From an uncultured Pelagibacteraceae bacterium (lineage in GTDB: Bacteria > Pseudomonadota > Alphaproteobacteria > Pelagibacterales > Pelagibacteraceae), in NCBI GenBank assembly GCA_902589345.1, contig CACISU010000001.1, positions 62,001 to 126,000 on the forward strand: a DNA stretch of 64,000 nt. Reading direction: 5' to 3'. Below are positions 8,573 to 16,965 of this stretch, in pieces; within the stretch, counting starts at the first letter, position 1, and every line of letters starts with the position of its first letter. The notes under the pieces are model-generated. The model did not search any database. It was given only the letters and a program-made list of their open reading frames with translations, and was not told the DNA's origin. The translations under genes were made by a program, and so were the position numbers.

Positions 8573-9046
8573 TTATTCGTAAAGATTTATTTTTTTAGCA
8601 TAAAATATTCTTATCACCCAATATATAAAAATTCCTAATGGACCTACAAAATAAATAATTAACAAAGGTACAAATATTAAATATTTTGGTACCAAGTATT
8701 TATGACTATCCTTAACGACCCAACCTCCACAGAAAAGATTAATCGAAATAAAATGTATCCAAAATAATGAGATAAATGCATTTTCTGAAAATAGCCCTTT
8801 TAGGTTATCAATACTTAAATACAGGGTAAAATTATCAATAAAATCATAACCAGATATATAAAAAAAATAAATTAGATATACGTAAGTCGCACTTAATAAA
8901 AAAATCGGAAATATAGAAGCAACAAAAATTGAGCATATTTTTGATTGTGGAAAAACAATTAAAACTATCCAAAAGGGAATAATTGCTGTGTTTAACCACA
9001 AATAAATTGTCTCTGTTGTAAAGTAATTCGATAATTGTTCGATCAT
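8573..9046 (-). CDS. ABA4-like (DUF4281) membrane protein
   Basis: This 157-residue integral membrane protein has four hydrophobic segments. The pattern 'WIHFISINLFCGGWVVKDS' in the third quarter, followed by 'VGPLGIFIYWVIR' near the end, is characteristic of the ABA4-like/DUF4281 family. Plant ABA4 acts in neoxanthin formation, and bacterial members are uncharacterised but occur in carotenoid-making lineages. Proteorhodopsin-bearing SAR11 cells make beta-carotene/retinal, so a carotenoid-linked role is possible but inferred. It is convergent with the rhodanese gene and divergent from recX. Confidence 0.7.
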   Translation of the reverse strand: MIEQLSNYFTTETIYLWLNTAIIPFWIVLIVFPQSKICSIFVASIFPIFLLSATYVYLIYFFYISGYDFIDNFTLYLSIDNLKGLFSENAFISLFWIHFISINLFCGGWVVKDSHKYLVPKYLIFVPLLIIYFVGPLGIFIYWVIRIFYAKKINLYE

Positions 9047-9074
9047 TAATATATATATTATAATACATCATTTT

Positions 9075-9638
9075 ATGATTCCTATTAAAAATAAAAAAAA
9101 GTCATTAGAAGTAACAGTCGATGAAATGCGCAATTTTTCTTTCGCTTACATAGAAAAATATGCACCTTCTAAACAACAATTAAAAACATATTTACTAAAA
9201 AAGTATATTAAAACAAAAATACCCAACGTTAATAAAAATAATATCATAAACTTAATAGACGTAGTTTTAAAAGATCTTGAAAATACTAAATTTCTTAATG
9301 ATAAATTTTATTCAGAGTCAAAAGCTAAAAGTCTTATTCAAAGAGGAAGCTCTATTAATAAAATAAGACATTACTTAATGTCTAAAGGAGTAAAAAATGA
9401 TTATATTAAAGATACTATTGATAAAATAAGAGAAAAAAATGAGGATCAGGATTTTTTTTCAGCAGTTAAAATATGCAAAAAAAAAAGAATTGGACCTTCA
9501 AGAGATGAAAATAATAGACCTCTATTTTTTAAAAAGGACATTGGAATTTTAGCTAGATCAGGCTTTGATTTTGAAACCTCTAAAAAAGTTTTAAATTTAG
9601 AAAAAGACGAATATTTAAAAATTATAAATTTACTTTAG
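9075..9638 (+). CDS. recX: Regulatory protein RecX
   Basis: This 187-residue helical protein has the RecX repeated three-helix pattern: a Tyr/Leu-rich first repeat ('YAPSKQQLKTYLLKK'), a middle repeat ('DKFYSESKAKSLIQRGSSINKIRHYLMSKG') and a final repeat ending 'GFDFETSKKVLNL'. RecX binds and limits RecA filaments. The length is usual for alphaproteobacteria. recA is not adjacent. The gene's last 9 bases overlap tail-to-tail with a small membrane-protein gene on the other strand. Confidence 0.75.
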   Translation: MIPIKNKKKSLEVTVDEMRNFSFAYIEKYAPSKQQLKTYLLKKYIKTKIPNVNKNNIINLIDVVLKDLENTKFLNDKFYSESKAKSLIQRGSSINKIRHYLMSKGVKNDYIKDTIDKIREKNEDQDFFSAVKICKKKRIGPSRDENNRPLFFKKDIGILARSGFDFETSKKVLNLEKDEYLKIINLL

Positions 9639-9776
9639 ATTTTTATTTTTATGTTTTAATTCCAAGTAATAATTAATTTTATTTTTGATATAATTTCTAA
9701 CAAAAACAAATACTAACAGACCAAATATTGATACTGAAATAATAATAATTAAAATTATTTTAATTTGCTCGTCCAT
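9630..9776 (-). CDS. Small membrane protein, 48 residues
   Basis: ATG at 9776 overlaps the cysQ stop as TAATG, and the frame closes with TAA at 9632-9630. The product is one hydrophobic helix (residues 6-26, mostly Ile/Val/Leu/Phe) followed by a very basic tail (RNYIKNKINYY... KHKNKNLK). It is probably a bitopic inner-membrane protein with its tail in the cytoplasm. No function is known to me. The stop/start overlap, as between the two genes above it, argues for real translation. Confidence 0.6.
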   Translation of the reverse strand: MDEQIKIILIIIISVSIFGLLVFVFVRNYIKNKINYYLELKHKNKNLK

Positions 9777-10549
9777 TATATATTTGAAGATCTTCTTAAA
9801 ATTAAACTTGGGTTTTTAAAATTTTCTTTACCATATAAAATTTCATTTCCATTAAAGTCTGTTATTAATCCTCCAGCATTTATAAGTATTGCATGGCCAG
9901 CAGCAATATCCCATTCGCAAGCTCTGGGTTCAGCCGCATATAAATCAAATTCTCCTGAAGCTACAACACAAAATTTTAAGGAACTTTTCATTTTTGTAAA
10001 ATTTGAAACATTATATTTTTTATGTATTTCTAGAATTTCAGATTTTAAATTATCTGAGTAGGATAAGGCTTTTACTTCATTTACTTTGCTTGCTTTTTCA
10101 CATTTTATTTCTTTTTTATCTCCTTTATTGATTTCATAACTTGAATTTTGTCCATAAGTATAAAACATTCTATCTTTAGCAGGGGCATAAATAATACCTA
10201 TAAAAGGTTTCTTATTAATTATAAGTGCTGCATTTAATGTAAACTCATCTCTACCATTTATATAATCGTATGTTCCATCTATTGGGTCAATTAACCAAAA
10301 ATTCTCTAAATTTTTGTTTTCCTTATTTTGTGATGATTCTTCCGATACAATTGGTATTTCAGGGGTAAGTTCTGAAATCTTTTTTGTTAAAATATCATTT
10401 ACCTCAATATCACCGTTAGTAACTGGCGTGTTATCAGATTTTACTTTTTTTATTAATTCTTCACTTCTTATTTTTAAAGATAATTTTCCTGCTACAAAAA
10501 AAGTTTCAACCAGTTTATCTACAATTTTTATTGAGTCTGAATTGTTCAT
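9776..10549 (-). CDS. cysQ: 3'(2'),5'-bisphosphate nucleotidase CysQ / inositol monophosphatase family
   Basis: This 257-residue member of the IMPase fold has the metal-binding motifs SEES at 69-72, DPIDGT at 88-93 and WDIAAG at 213-218. CysQ removes PAP formed in sulfate activation. The 'DYINGRDEFTLNAALI' segment after DPIDGT fits CysQ better than inositol monophosphatase, though suhB-like activity cannot be excluded. ATG overlaps the stop of the DUF3553 gene upstream (ATGA), and its stop overlaps the start of the 48-residue protein, so this is a three-gene operon. Confidence 0.82.
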   Translation of the reverse strand: MNNSDSIKIVDKLVETFFVAGKLSLKIRSEELIKKVKSDNTPVTNGDIEVNDILTKKISELTPEIPIVSEESSQNKENKNLENFWLIDPIDGTYDYINGRDEFTLNAALIINKKPFIGIIYAPAKDRMFYTYGQNSSYEINKGDKKEIKCEKASKVNEVKALSYSDNLKSEILEIHKKYNVSNFTKMKSSLKFCVVASGEFDLYAAEPRACEWDIAAGHAILINAGGLITDFNGNEILYGKENFKNPSLILRRSSNI

Positions 10550-10719
10550 TTTTTTCTAAATTTTTCTAATCTTATATTTGATGAATTAATCACCTTTTTT
10601 CCAACATTTTCAAAGTTTACCGTAATTTTATCTTTAATAATGCTTTGAACTTGTCCAATACCCCAATCTTTTTTACTTGGATTGATTACTTTGTCTCCCG
10701 GTTCATAATCTATAATCAT
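10546..10719 (-). CDS. DUF3553 family small protein, 57 residues
   Basis: ATG is at 10719 and the TGA overlaps the cysQ start (ATGA). The protein contains 'YEPGDKVINPSKKDWGIGQV' and 'ITVNFENVGKKVI', the DUF3553 signature. This resembles the small beta-barrel of CarD/UvrD-type or Tudor-like domains, in which a PxxxxWGxGxV turn is typical. The function is unknown. The family is common in alphaproteobacteria. It is divergent from mnmA with 42 bases between the starts. Confidence 0.8.
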   Translation of the reverse strand: MIIDYEPGDKVINPSKKDWGIGQVQSIIKDKITVNFENVGKKVINSSNIRLEKFRKK

Positions 10720-10761
10720 TTAATTTAACTTATATTAGAAATAAGTATAAATACCAACTAT

Positions 10762-11880
10762 ATGAGTACAAAAATAAATTCAATTGGATTAAAAAAAGAC
10801 CCAAAAGATACTACCATTGTTGTGGCAATGTCGGGTGGAGTTGATTCATCAACTGTTGCAGGTTTGATGAAAAAAGAGGGTTATAATGTTATTGGAATAA
10901 CTTTAAAATTATACGATGAAAGTAAAGAAGTTGCGCGTTCAAAACAATGTTGTAGTGGACAAGATATCATGGATGCAAAGAGGGTTGCGCATAAACTAAA
11001 TATTGAACATAAAGTTTTATATTTTCAAAATAAATTTAAAGAAGGAGTTATAGATAATTTTGTTGATAGTTACTTAAAAGGAGAAACTCCAATTCCGTGT
11101 ATACAATGTAATAAAACAGTTAAATTTAATGATTTATTTGAAGAAGCAAAAAATTTAAAAGCAGATGCCTTAGTTACAGGACATTACGTAAAAAGTATTA
11201 CTAAAAATAATAAAACAGAAATGTACAGAGCAATAGATGAAAATAGGGATCAAAGCTACTTTTTATTTAATACCTCCAGAGAACAATTGAATTATTTAAG
11301 ATTTCCTCTCGGCGGACTATTAAAAAAAGAAACAAGAGAAATTGCGAAAAATTTAGAACTTAATGTAGCTGACAAACCAGATAGCCAAGATATTTGTTTT
11401 GTACCAAATGGAGATTATGTATCTGTTATAAAAAAATTCAGACCTGAGTCATTTAAAAAAGGCAATATAAGAAATTTAGATGGAAAAGTTATTGGTGTGC
11501 ACGAAGGAATTGTTAATTTTACAATTGGCCAAAGAAAAGGAATTAGAGTCCCTGATAAAAACCCACTATATGTAATTGAAATTAATTCTGATAAAAATGA
11601 AATAATAGTTGGTTCTAAAAAAGAATTAATCAAAAAAGAAATTAATCTTAAAGATTTAAATTTGTTAGTTAACAAAGAGACATTTAATAAAGAGATCTTT
11701 TCAAAAGTAAGATCTACAGGAAAATTAATTAAATCTAAACTAAATTTTGAAAATGGAGGAGCAAAATTAAAATTATTTGAAGACGAGCAAGGTATATCAC
11801 CAGGTCAAGCATGTGTGTTTTATTCAAGGGATGAAAATGGACACAAAGTTCTAGGTGGTGGATGGATATCAAAAAACTAA
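10762..11880 (+). CDS. mnmA: tRNA-specific 2-thiouridylase MnmA
   Basis: This 372-residue enzyme inserts sulfur at C2 of wobble U34 in tRNA Lys/Glu/Gln. The PP-loop SGGVDSS lies at 24-30, and catalytic cysteines Cys113 (IPCIQC) and Cys212 (SQDICFV) are in the expected places. The C-terminal beta-barrel region contains 'FTIGQRKGI' and 'SPGQACVFY'. There is a slightly long N-terminus of about 15 residues before the PP-loop, as in other alphaproteobacteria. It acts in the cytosol with a sulfur relay from IscS. The upstream rhodanese is not in the same operon. Confidence 0.96.
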   Translation: MSTKINSIGLKKDPKDTTIVVAMSGGVDSSTVAGLMKKEGYNVIGITLKLYDESKEVARSKQCCSGQDIMDAKRVAHKLNIEHKVLYFQNKFKEGVIDNFVDSYLKGETPIPCIQCNKTVKFNDLFEEAKNLKADALVTGHYVKSITKNNKTEMYRAIDENRDQSYFLFNTSREQLNYLRFPLGGLLKKETREIAKNLELNVADKPDSQDICFVPNGDYVSVIKKFRPESFKKGNIRNLDGKVIGVHEGIVNFTIGQRKGIRVPDKNPLYVIEINSDKNEIIVGSKKELIKKEINLKDLNLLVNKETFNKEIFSKVRSTGKLIKSKLNFENGGAKLKLFEDEQGISPGQACVFYSRDENGHKVLGGGWISKN

Positions 11881-11884
11881 TCGT

Positions 11885-11903
11885 AACTTTAAATTTTAAA
11901 GTT
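11885..11903. repeat. 19-bp palindrome between convergent genes
   Basis: AACTTTAAA-T-TTTAAAGTT is a perfect inverted repeat just after the mnmA stop and downstream of the small basic ORF on the other strand. It has no G/C clamp and no clean T-tract, so it is at best a weak bidirectional terminator. Confidence 0.35.
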
Positions 11904-11946
11904 TGAATATAAGTTTGATTAATCTTAAATTAATAAAATCAGAGCG

Positions 11947-12030
11947 CTACTTTTTCTTATTTTTCTTTCTTGCTCTTCTTTTTTTTGAGCCCATTTTTCT
12001 ACGGCCTCTATGTTTCTTTGGGTATCCCAT
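11947..12030 (-). CDS. Very basic 27-residue protein (hypothetical)
   Basis: ATG is at 12030 and TAG at 11949-11947. Sixteen of 27 residues are Lys or Arg, with blocks KKHRGRRK, KKRRARKK and a KKK end. AAAAGG lies 4 bases upstream of the ATG. The composition recalls the tiny basic ribosomal proteins (bS22/bTHX-like), but the sequence matches none that I recognise. The reverse strand here gives only a Phe-rich frame starting at TTG, the expected antisense of Lys/Arg codons. It lies between mnmA and metC and is divergent from metC by 72 bases. An RNA-binding role is an inference from charge. Confidence 0.5.
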   Translation of the reverse strand: MGYPKKHRGRRKMGSKKRRARKKNKKK

Positions 12031-12102
12031 ATTTCCTTTTATTTATTATATTGACTTATTTTCTGGATATAGCATTGTATTTTTGTCTTATCAAATTTAA
12101 TT

Positions 12103-13278
12103 ATGGCTAATAATTTTAAAACTTTTCTGAAACATGCGGCTAAAGATTACTATAATCAATCAGTAAACCCGCCAGTTGTAAGAGCATCTACTATTATATT
12201 TAAATCGATGAATGAATTGAGAAAGACTCAATTTAAGGGAAAAAAAGATCCAACAGGCGGACATTTTGAGTATGGAAGACAAGGTACTTCCACAACATTT
12301 AGTTTACAGCAAATGTTAAAAAAAATGGAAGAATGTTACCATGTGTTTTTAACACCAACTGGATTTGGTTCAGTTTTTTTGTCTATTTTTAGTGTAGTAC
12401 GTCCAGGTGATGAAATTATTGCTGCTGATCCAGTGTATTCACCAACAAGGCTATTAACACAAGATTTTCTTAAATCATTTAATATAAAAACTATTTTTTA
12501 TAATCCTCACGATTTAAGTACATTAAAAAAGGCAATATCAAATAAAACTAAACTAATTTATGTCGAAAATCCTGGAAGTAATACATTTGATTTTCAAGAT
12601 TTATCTAAAATAATATCAATTGCAAAAAAATCTAAAATTTTTACAGCAATAGATAATACCTGGGGTACTCCGTACTATTTAAAACCTATAAAATTAGGAT
12701 TTGATATGTCTATTGTTTCAGCTACTAAATATTATTCAGGTCATTCTGATGTAATGGGAGGCAGTCTAGCAGTTAACAAAAAAGTTTTTAAATATGTTGA
12801 GCAGGCAAATAAAATTACAGGTTTGAGATTAGGGCCTGACGATGCATATCTTATAATAAGAGGCTTAAGGACATTAGATGTTCGTTTAGATAGACATCAA
12901 GAAAATGCAAAAAAAGTTGCAAATTTCCTATCCAAACATAAAAAAGTTAAACTTTTATATCCACATAGAAAAGGTTCCTTTAATTACAAAATGTGGAAAA
13001 AATATTATTCAGGTGCATCAGGATTAATGGGGTTAAAAGTTAAATCAAGAAATAGAAAATCGATACTTAAGTTTGTTAATTCGTTAAAATTATTTGGATA
13101 TGGATATAGTTGGGGAGGTTTTGAAAGTTTGGCTTTGCATCAAGAATATAGAGAAGTAGGTGATAGGAATTTTCTAAAATTAGAGAGAGATGAGCATCTA
13201 GTAAGACTTCATATTGGACTCGAAGATCCCAATGATTTAATTCAAGATTTAAAGAAATCCCTAAAATTTATTAAATGA
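12103..13278 (+). CDS. metC: Cystathionine beta-lyase (PLP-dependent)
   Basis: This 391-residue Cys/Met-metabolism PLP enzyme has the PLP lysine at Lys209 in 'SATKYYSGHSDVMGG'. The segment 'YVENPGSNTFDFQDL' and the preceding 'AIDNTWGTPY' aspartate that holds the pyridine nitrogen are present. The long 'YGYSWGGFESL' motif near 345 is typical of cystathionine beta-lyase rather than gamma-synthase. It would convert cystathionine to homocysteine, pyruvate and ammonia. The last bases overlap the MFS gene start (ATGA), suggesting co-translation. Confidence 0.87.
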   Translation: MANNFKTFLKHAAKDYYNQSVNPPVVRASTIIFKSMNELRKTQFKGKKDPTGGHFEYGRQGTSTTFSLQQMLKKMEECYHVFLTPTGFGSVFLSIFSVVRPGDEIIAADPVYSPTRLLTQDFLKSFNIKTIFYNPHDLSTLKKAISNKTKLIYVENPGSNTFDFQDLSKIISIAKKSKIFTAIDNTWGTPYYLKPIKLGFDMSIVSATKYYSGHSDVMGGSLAVNKKVFKYVEQANKITGLRLGPDDAYLIIRGLRTLDVRLDRHQENAKKVANFLSKHKKVKLLYPHRKGSFNYKMWKKYYSGASGLMGLKVKSRNRKSILKFVNSLKLFGYGYSWGGFESLALHQEYREVGDRNFLKLERDEHLVRLHIGLEDPNDLIQDLKKSLKFIK

Positions 13279-14507
13279 GCTCAGAAAATTTTATTCCAAA
13301 TAAAACAGCACTTGTAACTCTGATCGCAGCTTGTTTAGTAGTCATAATTTCACTAGGCATTAGACAAACCTTTGGTCTCTTCTTTTTTGATTTTGAAGTT
13401 GATCTAGGTTGTACCCAAACAGAATTTGGTTTTGCAATGGGAATTCAGCTTTTCTTCTGGGGACTGATTGGACCAATTTTTGGAATTATTACTGATAAAT
13501 TTAGTGGAAGAGTTGCAGTCTTCATAGGTTTTTTATTTTATTTGGCAGGTATTTATTTTCTAAACTATGGACCTAACACTGGTTTTTGGTTTACATTTGA
13601 CTTAGGAGTTTTAATTGGAATTGGTCTAGCTGCAACTGCGATAAGTATACCAGTTTCAATAGTAGCTAAGCATTTTCCACTTAATTCAAGAACTATAGCA
13701 ACAGGAATTGTAACAGCAGCAGGATCTTTTGGATATTTTGTATCTCCAATGTACACTAGATTTACACTCCTAGAATTTGGATGGAATGTAACTCTAGTAA
13801 TTTTTGGATGTATGATTTTAGCTGGTTTGGTCATTTCTTTATTTCTAACAACACCAATGACTGAATTCAAACAAGATGATCAATATCAACAGACAGCTAC
13901 ACAAGCAATAAAAGAGGCTTTTTCAAACAAAAGTTATAATTATTTAACATTAGGCTTTTTTGTTTGTGGATGGCATATAGCTCTTGTTGCAACTCATATA
14001 CCTATGCATATAAGAGACAAAGGTCTAGAGGATTGGACAGCTACTGCAATTTTAGCACTAATTGGTCTATTTAATGTTTTTGGAACTTTAAGTAGTGGAT
14101 ATTTGTCCACTAAAGTTAGTAAGAAAAAATTACTAAGCGCAATATATTTACTAAGAGGTGTATCCATAATGTATTTTATTTTTATGCCATCTAGCGTAAT
14201 AAATGCTTTAATATTTGGGGCTACGTTTGGTTTTTTATGGCTATCAACCGTTCCCCCAACTAACGGCATTGTTGGTCATATATTTGGAACAAAATACATG
14301 GGATTACTCTATGGATTTGTTTTTTTAAGTCATCAAGTTGGATCATTTCTTGGAGCTTATCTTGGAGGATTATTTCATGATTTATACGGCTCTTTAGATT
14401 ATGCCTGGTACATTTCTATAGCTTTATCTTTATTTGCAGGCTTGATACATTTACCTATAAAAGAAAAAGCAATTGATAGACAGCAACTCGCAACATCTGA
14501 AATTTAA
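13275..14507 (+). CDS. MFS transporter (OxlT/MCT-like)
   Basis: This 410-residue major facilitator has about 12 membrane segments and a central cytoplasmic stretch near 200-215. The N-terminal 'LGIRQTFGLFF' helix and 'GLIGPIFGIITDKFSGR' loop (motif A-like, D-K-x-G-R) are typical of the monocarboxylate/oxalate-formate antiporter branch. The substrate is unknown. It lies between metC and pabB with overlaps on both sides, which suggests one transcript but does not define the cargo. Confidence 0.75.
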   Translation: MSSENFIPNKTALVTLIAACLVVIISLGIRQTFGLFFFDFEVDLGCTQTEFGFAMGIQLFFWGLIGPIFGIITDKFSGRVAVFIGFLFYLAGIYFLNYGPNTGFWFTFDLGVLIGIGLAATAISIPVSIVAKHFPLNSRTIATGIVTAAGSFGYFVSPMYTRFTLLEFGWNVTLVIFGCMILAGLVISLFLTTPMTEFKQDDQYQQTATQAIKEAFSNKSYNYLTLGFFVCGWHIALVATHIPMHIRDKGLEDWTATAILALIGLFNVFGTLSSGYLSTKVSKKKLLSAIYLLRGVSIMYFIFMPSSVINALIFGATFGFLWLSTVPPTNGIVGHIFGTKYMGLLYGFVFLSHQVGSFLGAYLGGLFHDLYGSLDYAWYISIALSLFAGLIHLPIKEKAIDRQQLATSEI

Positions 14508-15687
14508 TCCTTATTTAGAAAAGTTATATCATTCTGATAAGCCTTTGATAATTTATAAAGTTCATGACGGCTATAATCTTTATACTGATTTTTCAAAAAA
14601 AATTATATTAACAAAAAAAAATATAAATAATTTTTTTAATTCATTTACGAGCAAAAAATTTAAAAAAGAGACTGATCTTTTAATAGGATTTTTTGGATAT
14701 GAAATTCTTTGTAATTTATTAAATATTCATATTAAAAATCAAAAAAAACTTAATTTCTATAAGGGTATTTTTTACAAACCAGAAACATTAATAAAGATAA
14801 GAAAAGATATAAAGGTTATATCTACAGTCAAAAAACATAAATTCAACAGTTTCTTCAATAAAACTCAGATCTTAAGTCCTTTTAAAACAAATATTAATTA
14901 TAAAAAGTATAAAAAAATATTTGATTTATTTTCAAAAAAAATAAGACAAGGAGAGACTTATCAAATAAAAATTTGCACTAAATATAAAAATAAATCAACA
15001 ATCAACCCAGTAAATTTTTTTTGGAAATTAATGAAAATAAATTCATCGCCTGAATCTTTTATGATTAGAGATAAAAACTTTTCTATAGTAAGTTGTTCAC
15101 CAGAGACCCTTATTAATAAGAAAGGAAATAGGATTATTACCAAACCTATTGCGGGAACTCTTAAAAAAAGTAAAAAAATTAACAAAATTAAAGCACTAAA
15201 TTTTTTTAGAAATAACGAAAAAGAAACAAAAGAACACAACATGATTGTTGATATGGAAAGAAGTGACCTATCAAAAATATGCAAACCTGGATCAGTAAAA
15301 ATATTAAAGAAAAAATACGTTGAGGAATACAAACACCTATTTCATTATGTTACATCAATACAAGGTATATTGAATAAAAATACTACTCTAAAGAATATAA
15401 TTAAATCTATGATGCCAGGAGGTTCAGTTATTGGATGTCCAAAAATTAGAACTCTTGAACTTTTAAATAAACAGGAAAATGAAGATAGAAATATATTCAC
15501 AGGCTGTTTTGGATACATCAAATTTAATCAGGATATGAAATTTAATATAATTATAAGATCAATCTTAAATTATAAAAATATTTCAGAAATTTCAGCTGCC
15601 TCGGGAGTTGTTTTAGACAGTTCGTCTAAAAAAGAATTTAATGAAAACTTTATAAAAGCAAAATCTTTATTGGAGCTTTATAAATGA
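14473..15687 (+). CDS. pabB: Aminodeoxychorismate synthase component I (chorismate-binding)
   Basis: This is a 404-residue chorismate-utilising enzyme. The C-terminal catalytic part shows 'VSCSPETLINKKGNRI', 'KPIAGTLKK', 'EHNMIVDMERSDL' and 'MMPGGSVIGCPKIR'. With pabA and pabC directly downstream it should make 4-amino-4-deoxychorismate for folate. The residue equivalent to the nucleophilic Lys of E. coli PabB (PIKGT) is Ala227 here (PIAGT), as in anthranilate synthase. The start is uncertain: no early ATG exists, and the TTG at 14473 overlaps the MFS gene by 35 bases. TrpE is the alternative but is usually about 500 residues. Confidence 0.75.
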   Translation: MIDSNSQHLKFNPYLEKLYHSDKPLIIYKVHDGYNLYTDFSKKIILTKKNINNFFNSFTSKKFKKETDLLIGFFGYEILCNLLNIHIKNQKKLNFYKGIFYKPETLIKIRKDIKVISTVKKHKFNSFFNKTQILSPFKTNINYKKYKKIFDLFSKKIRQGETYQIKICTKYKNKSTINPVNFFWKLMKINSSPESFMIRDKNFSIVSCSPETLINKKGNRIITKPIAGTLKKSKKINKIKALNFFRNNEKETKEHNMIVDMERSDLSKICKPGSVKILKKKYVEEYKHLFHYVTSIQGILNKNTTLKNIIKSMMPGGSVIGCPKIRTLELLNKQENEDRNIFTGCFGYIKFNQDMKFNIIIRSILNYKNISEISAASGVVLDSSSKKEFNENFIKAKSLLELYK

Positions 15688-16241
15688 TTTATATAATTGA
15701 TCATCAAGACTCTTTTACCTGGAATGTTGTCCATCAATTTTCGAAGTTTGATAAAGTTTATTGTTCTAATTATTTTAATATTAATAAAAAAAAATTAAAT
15801 CAATCTAATACAATTGTTTTTTCTCCTGGGCCAGGGTCGCCCAAAGATTATCCATTTACATCAAAAATTTATAAAAAATATAAAGGAAAAAAGAAAATCA
15901 TAGGAATTTGTCTTGGGTATCAGCAAATTTTATTTAATGAAAGAGGTAAAATAGTTCAGCAAAAAAATATTTTTCATGGCTATCAATCAAAAGTAAAAGT
16001 AACAAATGAGAGTAAATTATTTAAAAAAAATAAAATATTTAAAGTTGGGAGGTATCACTCTTTAAAATTGTATGAACCTTATAAGTCAAAAACTATAAAA
16101 ATAACGATGAGATGTGCTAAATCGAATATTCCAATGGCTATCGAAAATAAAGAAAATAATGTATATGGTTTGCAGTTTCATCCAGAATCTTTTTTAACAG
16201 AAAATGGCAACTTTATTATTAAAAAAATCTTATCTTCATAA
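15684..16241 (+). CDS. pabA: Aminodeoxychorismate/anthranilate synthase glutamine amidotransferase subunit
   Basis: This 185-residue class I glutamine amidotransferase has catalytic Cys76 in 'GICLGYQ', His166 and Glu168 in 'QFHPES', and the oxyanion motif 'SPGPGSP' at 47-53. It supplies ammonia from glutamine to the chorismate-binding partner encoded just upstream (4-base ATGA-type overlap). The same subunit can serve TrpE in some bacteria. The pabC gene that follows favours folate use. Confidence 0.82.
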   Translation: MIYIIDHQDSFTWNVVHQFSKFDKVYCSNYFNINKKKLNQSNTIVFSPGPGSPKDYPFTSKIYKKYKGKKKIIGICLGYQQILFNERGKIVQQKNIFHGYQSKVKVTNESKLFKKNKIFKVGRYHSLKLYEPYKSKTIKITMRCAKSNIPMAIENKENNVYGLQFHPESFLTENGNFIIKKILSS

Positions 16242-16956
16242 AGATCTTAAAGAAGTTAAATTTAACGATCTTTGGAATGGATATGGCATCTTTACTACCA
16301 TGCGTGTCATAGGTAGATCTGCGAAAATTCTATTCTATAAAACTCACATAGACAACTTAATCAAGTCATTAAATAAATATAATATTAGAAAAAAAGATTT
16401 AAAAAAAAATATTTTAAAATTAGTTAAATTAAATTTAAAAAAAAATAAAAATTATGACCATTTATTAAGAGTTGCCTCGAATAACAAAATTATTTCAATT
16501 TCTTTGCGCAAAAGGCCAATACCTAAATCTAATTTCAAACTTAAACTAGTCAACTATAAACGAGTAGATGCTGCTTATAAAAATTTAAAATACAAAAAAA
16601 TTTTAAAAATACTAAGCAAACTAGACGTTACGAAATTTGATATAGCTCTCTATAAAGGAACCAAAGTATTAGAAACTGGGACATCTAATTTATTGTTCGT
16701 TAAAAGTAATAAAATATATTCACCTAATAAAGATTGTTATATGGGTACAACAATTAAGTTTTTTAGTAAAAAGGTTAAGATAAAATTCAAAAACATATAT
16801 ATAAAAGATATTAACATTTTCGATGAAATCTTAGTTGTTGGATCTGGAAAAGGAATAGTATCTATTTCATCGATTGATAATAATTTATGGAAAAGAAAAA
16901 GTATAAAAGTATTTAATAAACTTTTAAAAGTATATAAAGCAGAAACCAAAAAATAA
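16204..16956 (+). CDS. pabC: Aminodeoxychorismate lyase / class IV aminotransferase
   Basis: This 250-residue fold-type IV PLP protein has 'NDLWNGYGIFTTMRV' near 21-35, probable PLP lysine Lys126 and 'LETGTSNLLF' (156-165), the family's E-xxx-SN motif. In this position it would split aminodeoxychorismate into p-aminobenzoate and pyruvate. It overlaps pabA by 38 bases, an unusually deep overlap even for this compact genome. The ATG at 16204 keeps the N-terminus at normal length. A D-amino-acid or branched-chain aminotransferase role is less likely given the context. Confidence 0.78.
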   Translation: MATLLLKKSYLHKDLKEVKFNDLWNGYGIFTTMRVIGRSAKILFYKTHIDNLIKSLNKYNIRKKDLKKNILKLVKLNLKKNKNYDHLLRVASNNKIISISLRKRPIPKSNFKLKLVNYKRVDAAYKNLKYKKILKILSKLDVTKFDIALYKGTKVLETGTSNLLFVKSNKIYSPNKDCYMGTTIKFFSKKVKIKFKNIYIKDINIFDEILVVGSGKGIVSISSIDNNLWKRKSIKVFNKLLKVYKAETKK

Positions 16957-16965
16957 TTAGTTTTC

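Noticed and set aside
11903-12100. 65-codon Phe-rich plus-strand frame
   Set aside because: It starts at TTG with no ribosome-binding site, and its composition is the mirror of the Lys/Arg-rich frame on the other strand.
14961-15332. 123-codon hydrophobic minus-strand frame inside pabB
   Set aside because: It is Phe/Leu-rich because it is antisense to a Lys/Ile-rich coding sequence. No independent evidence supports it.
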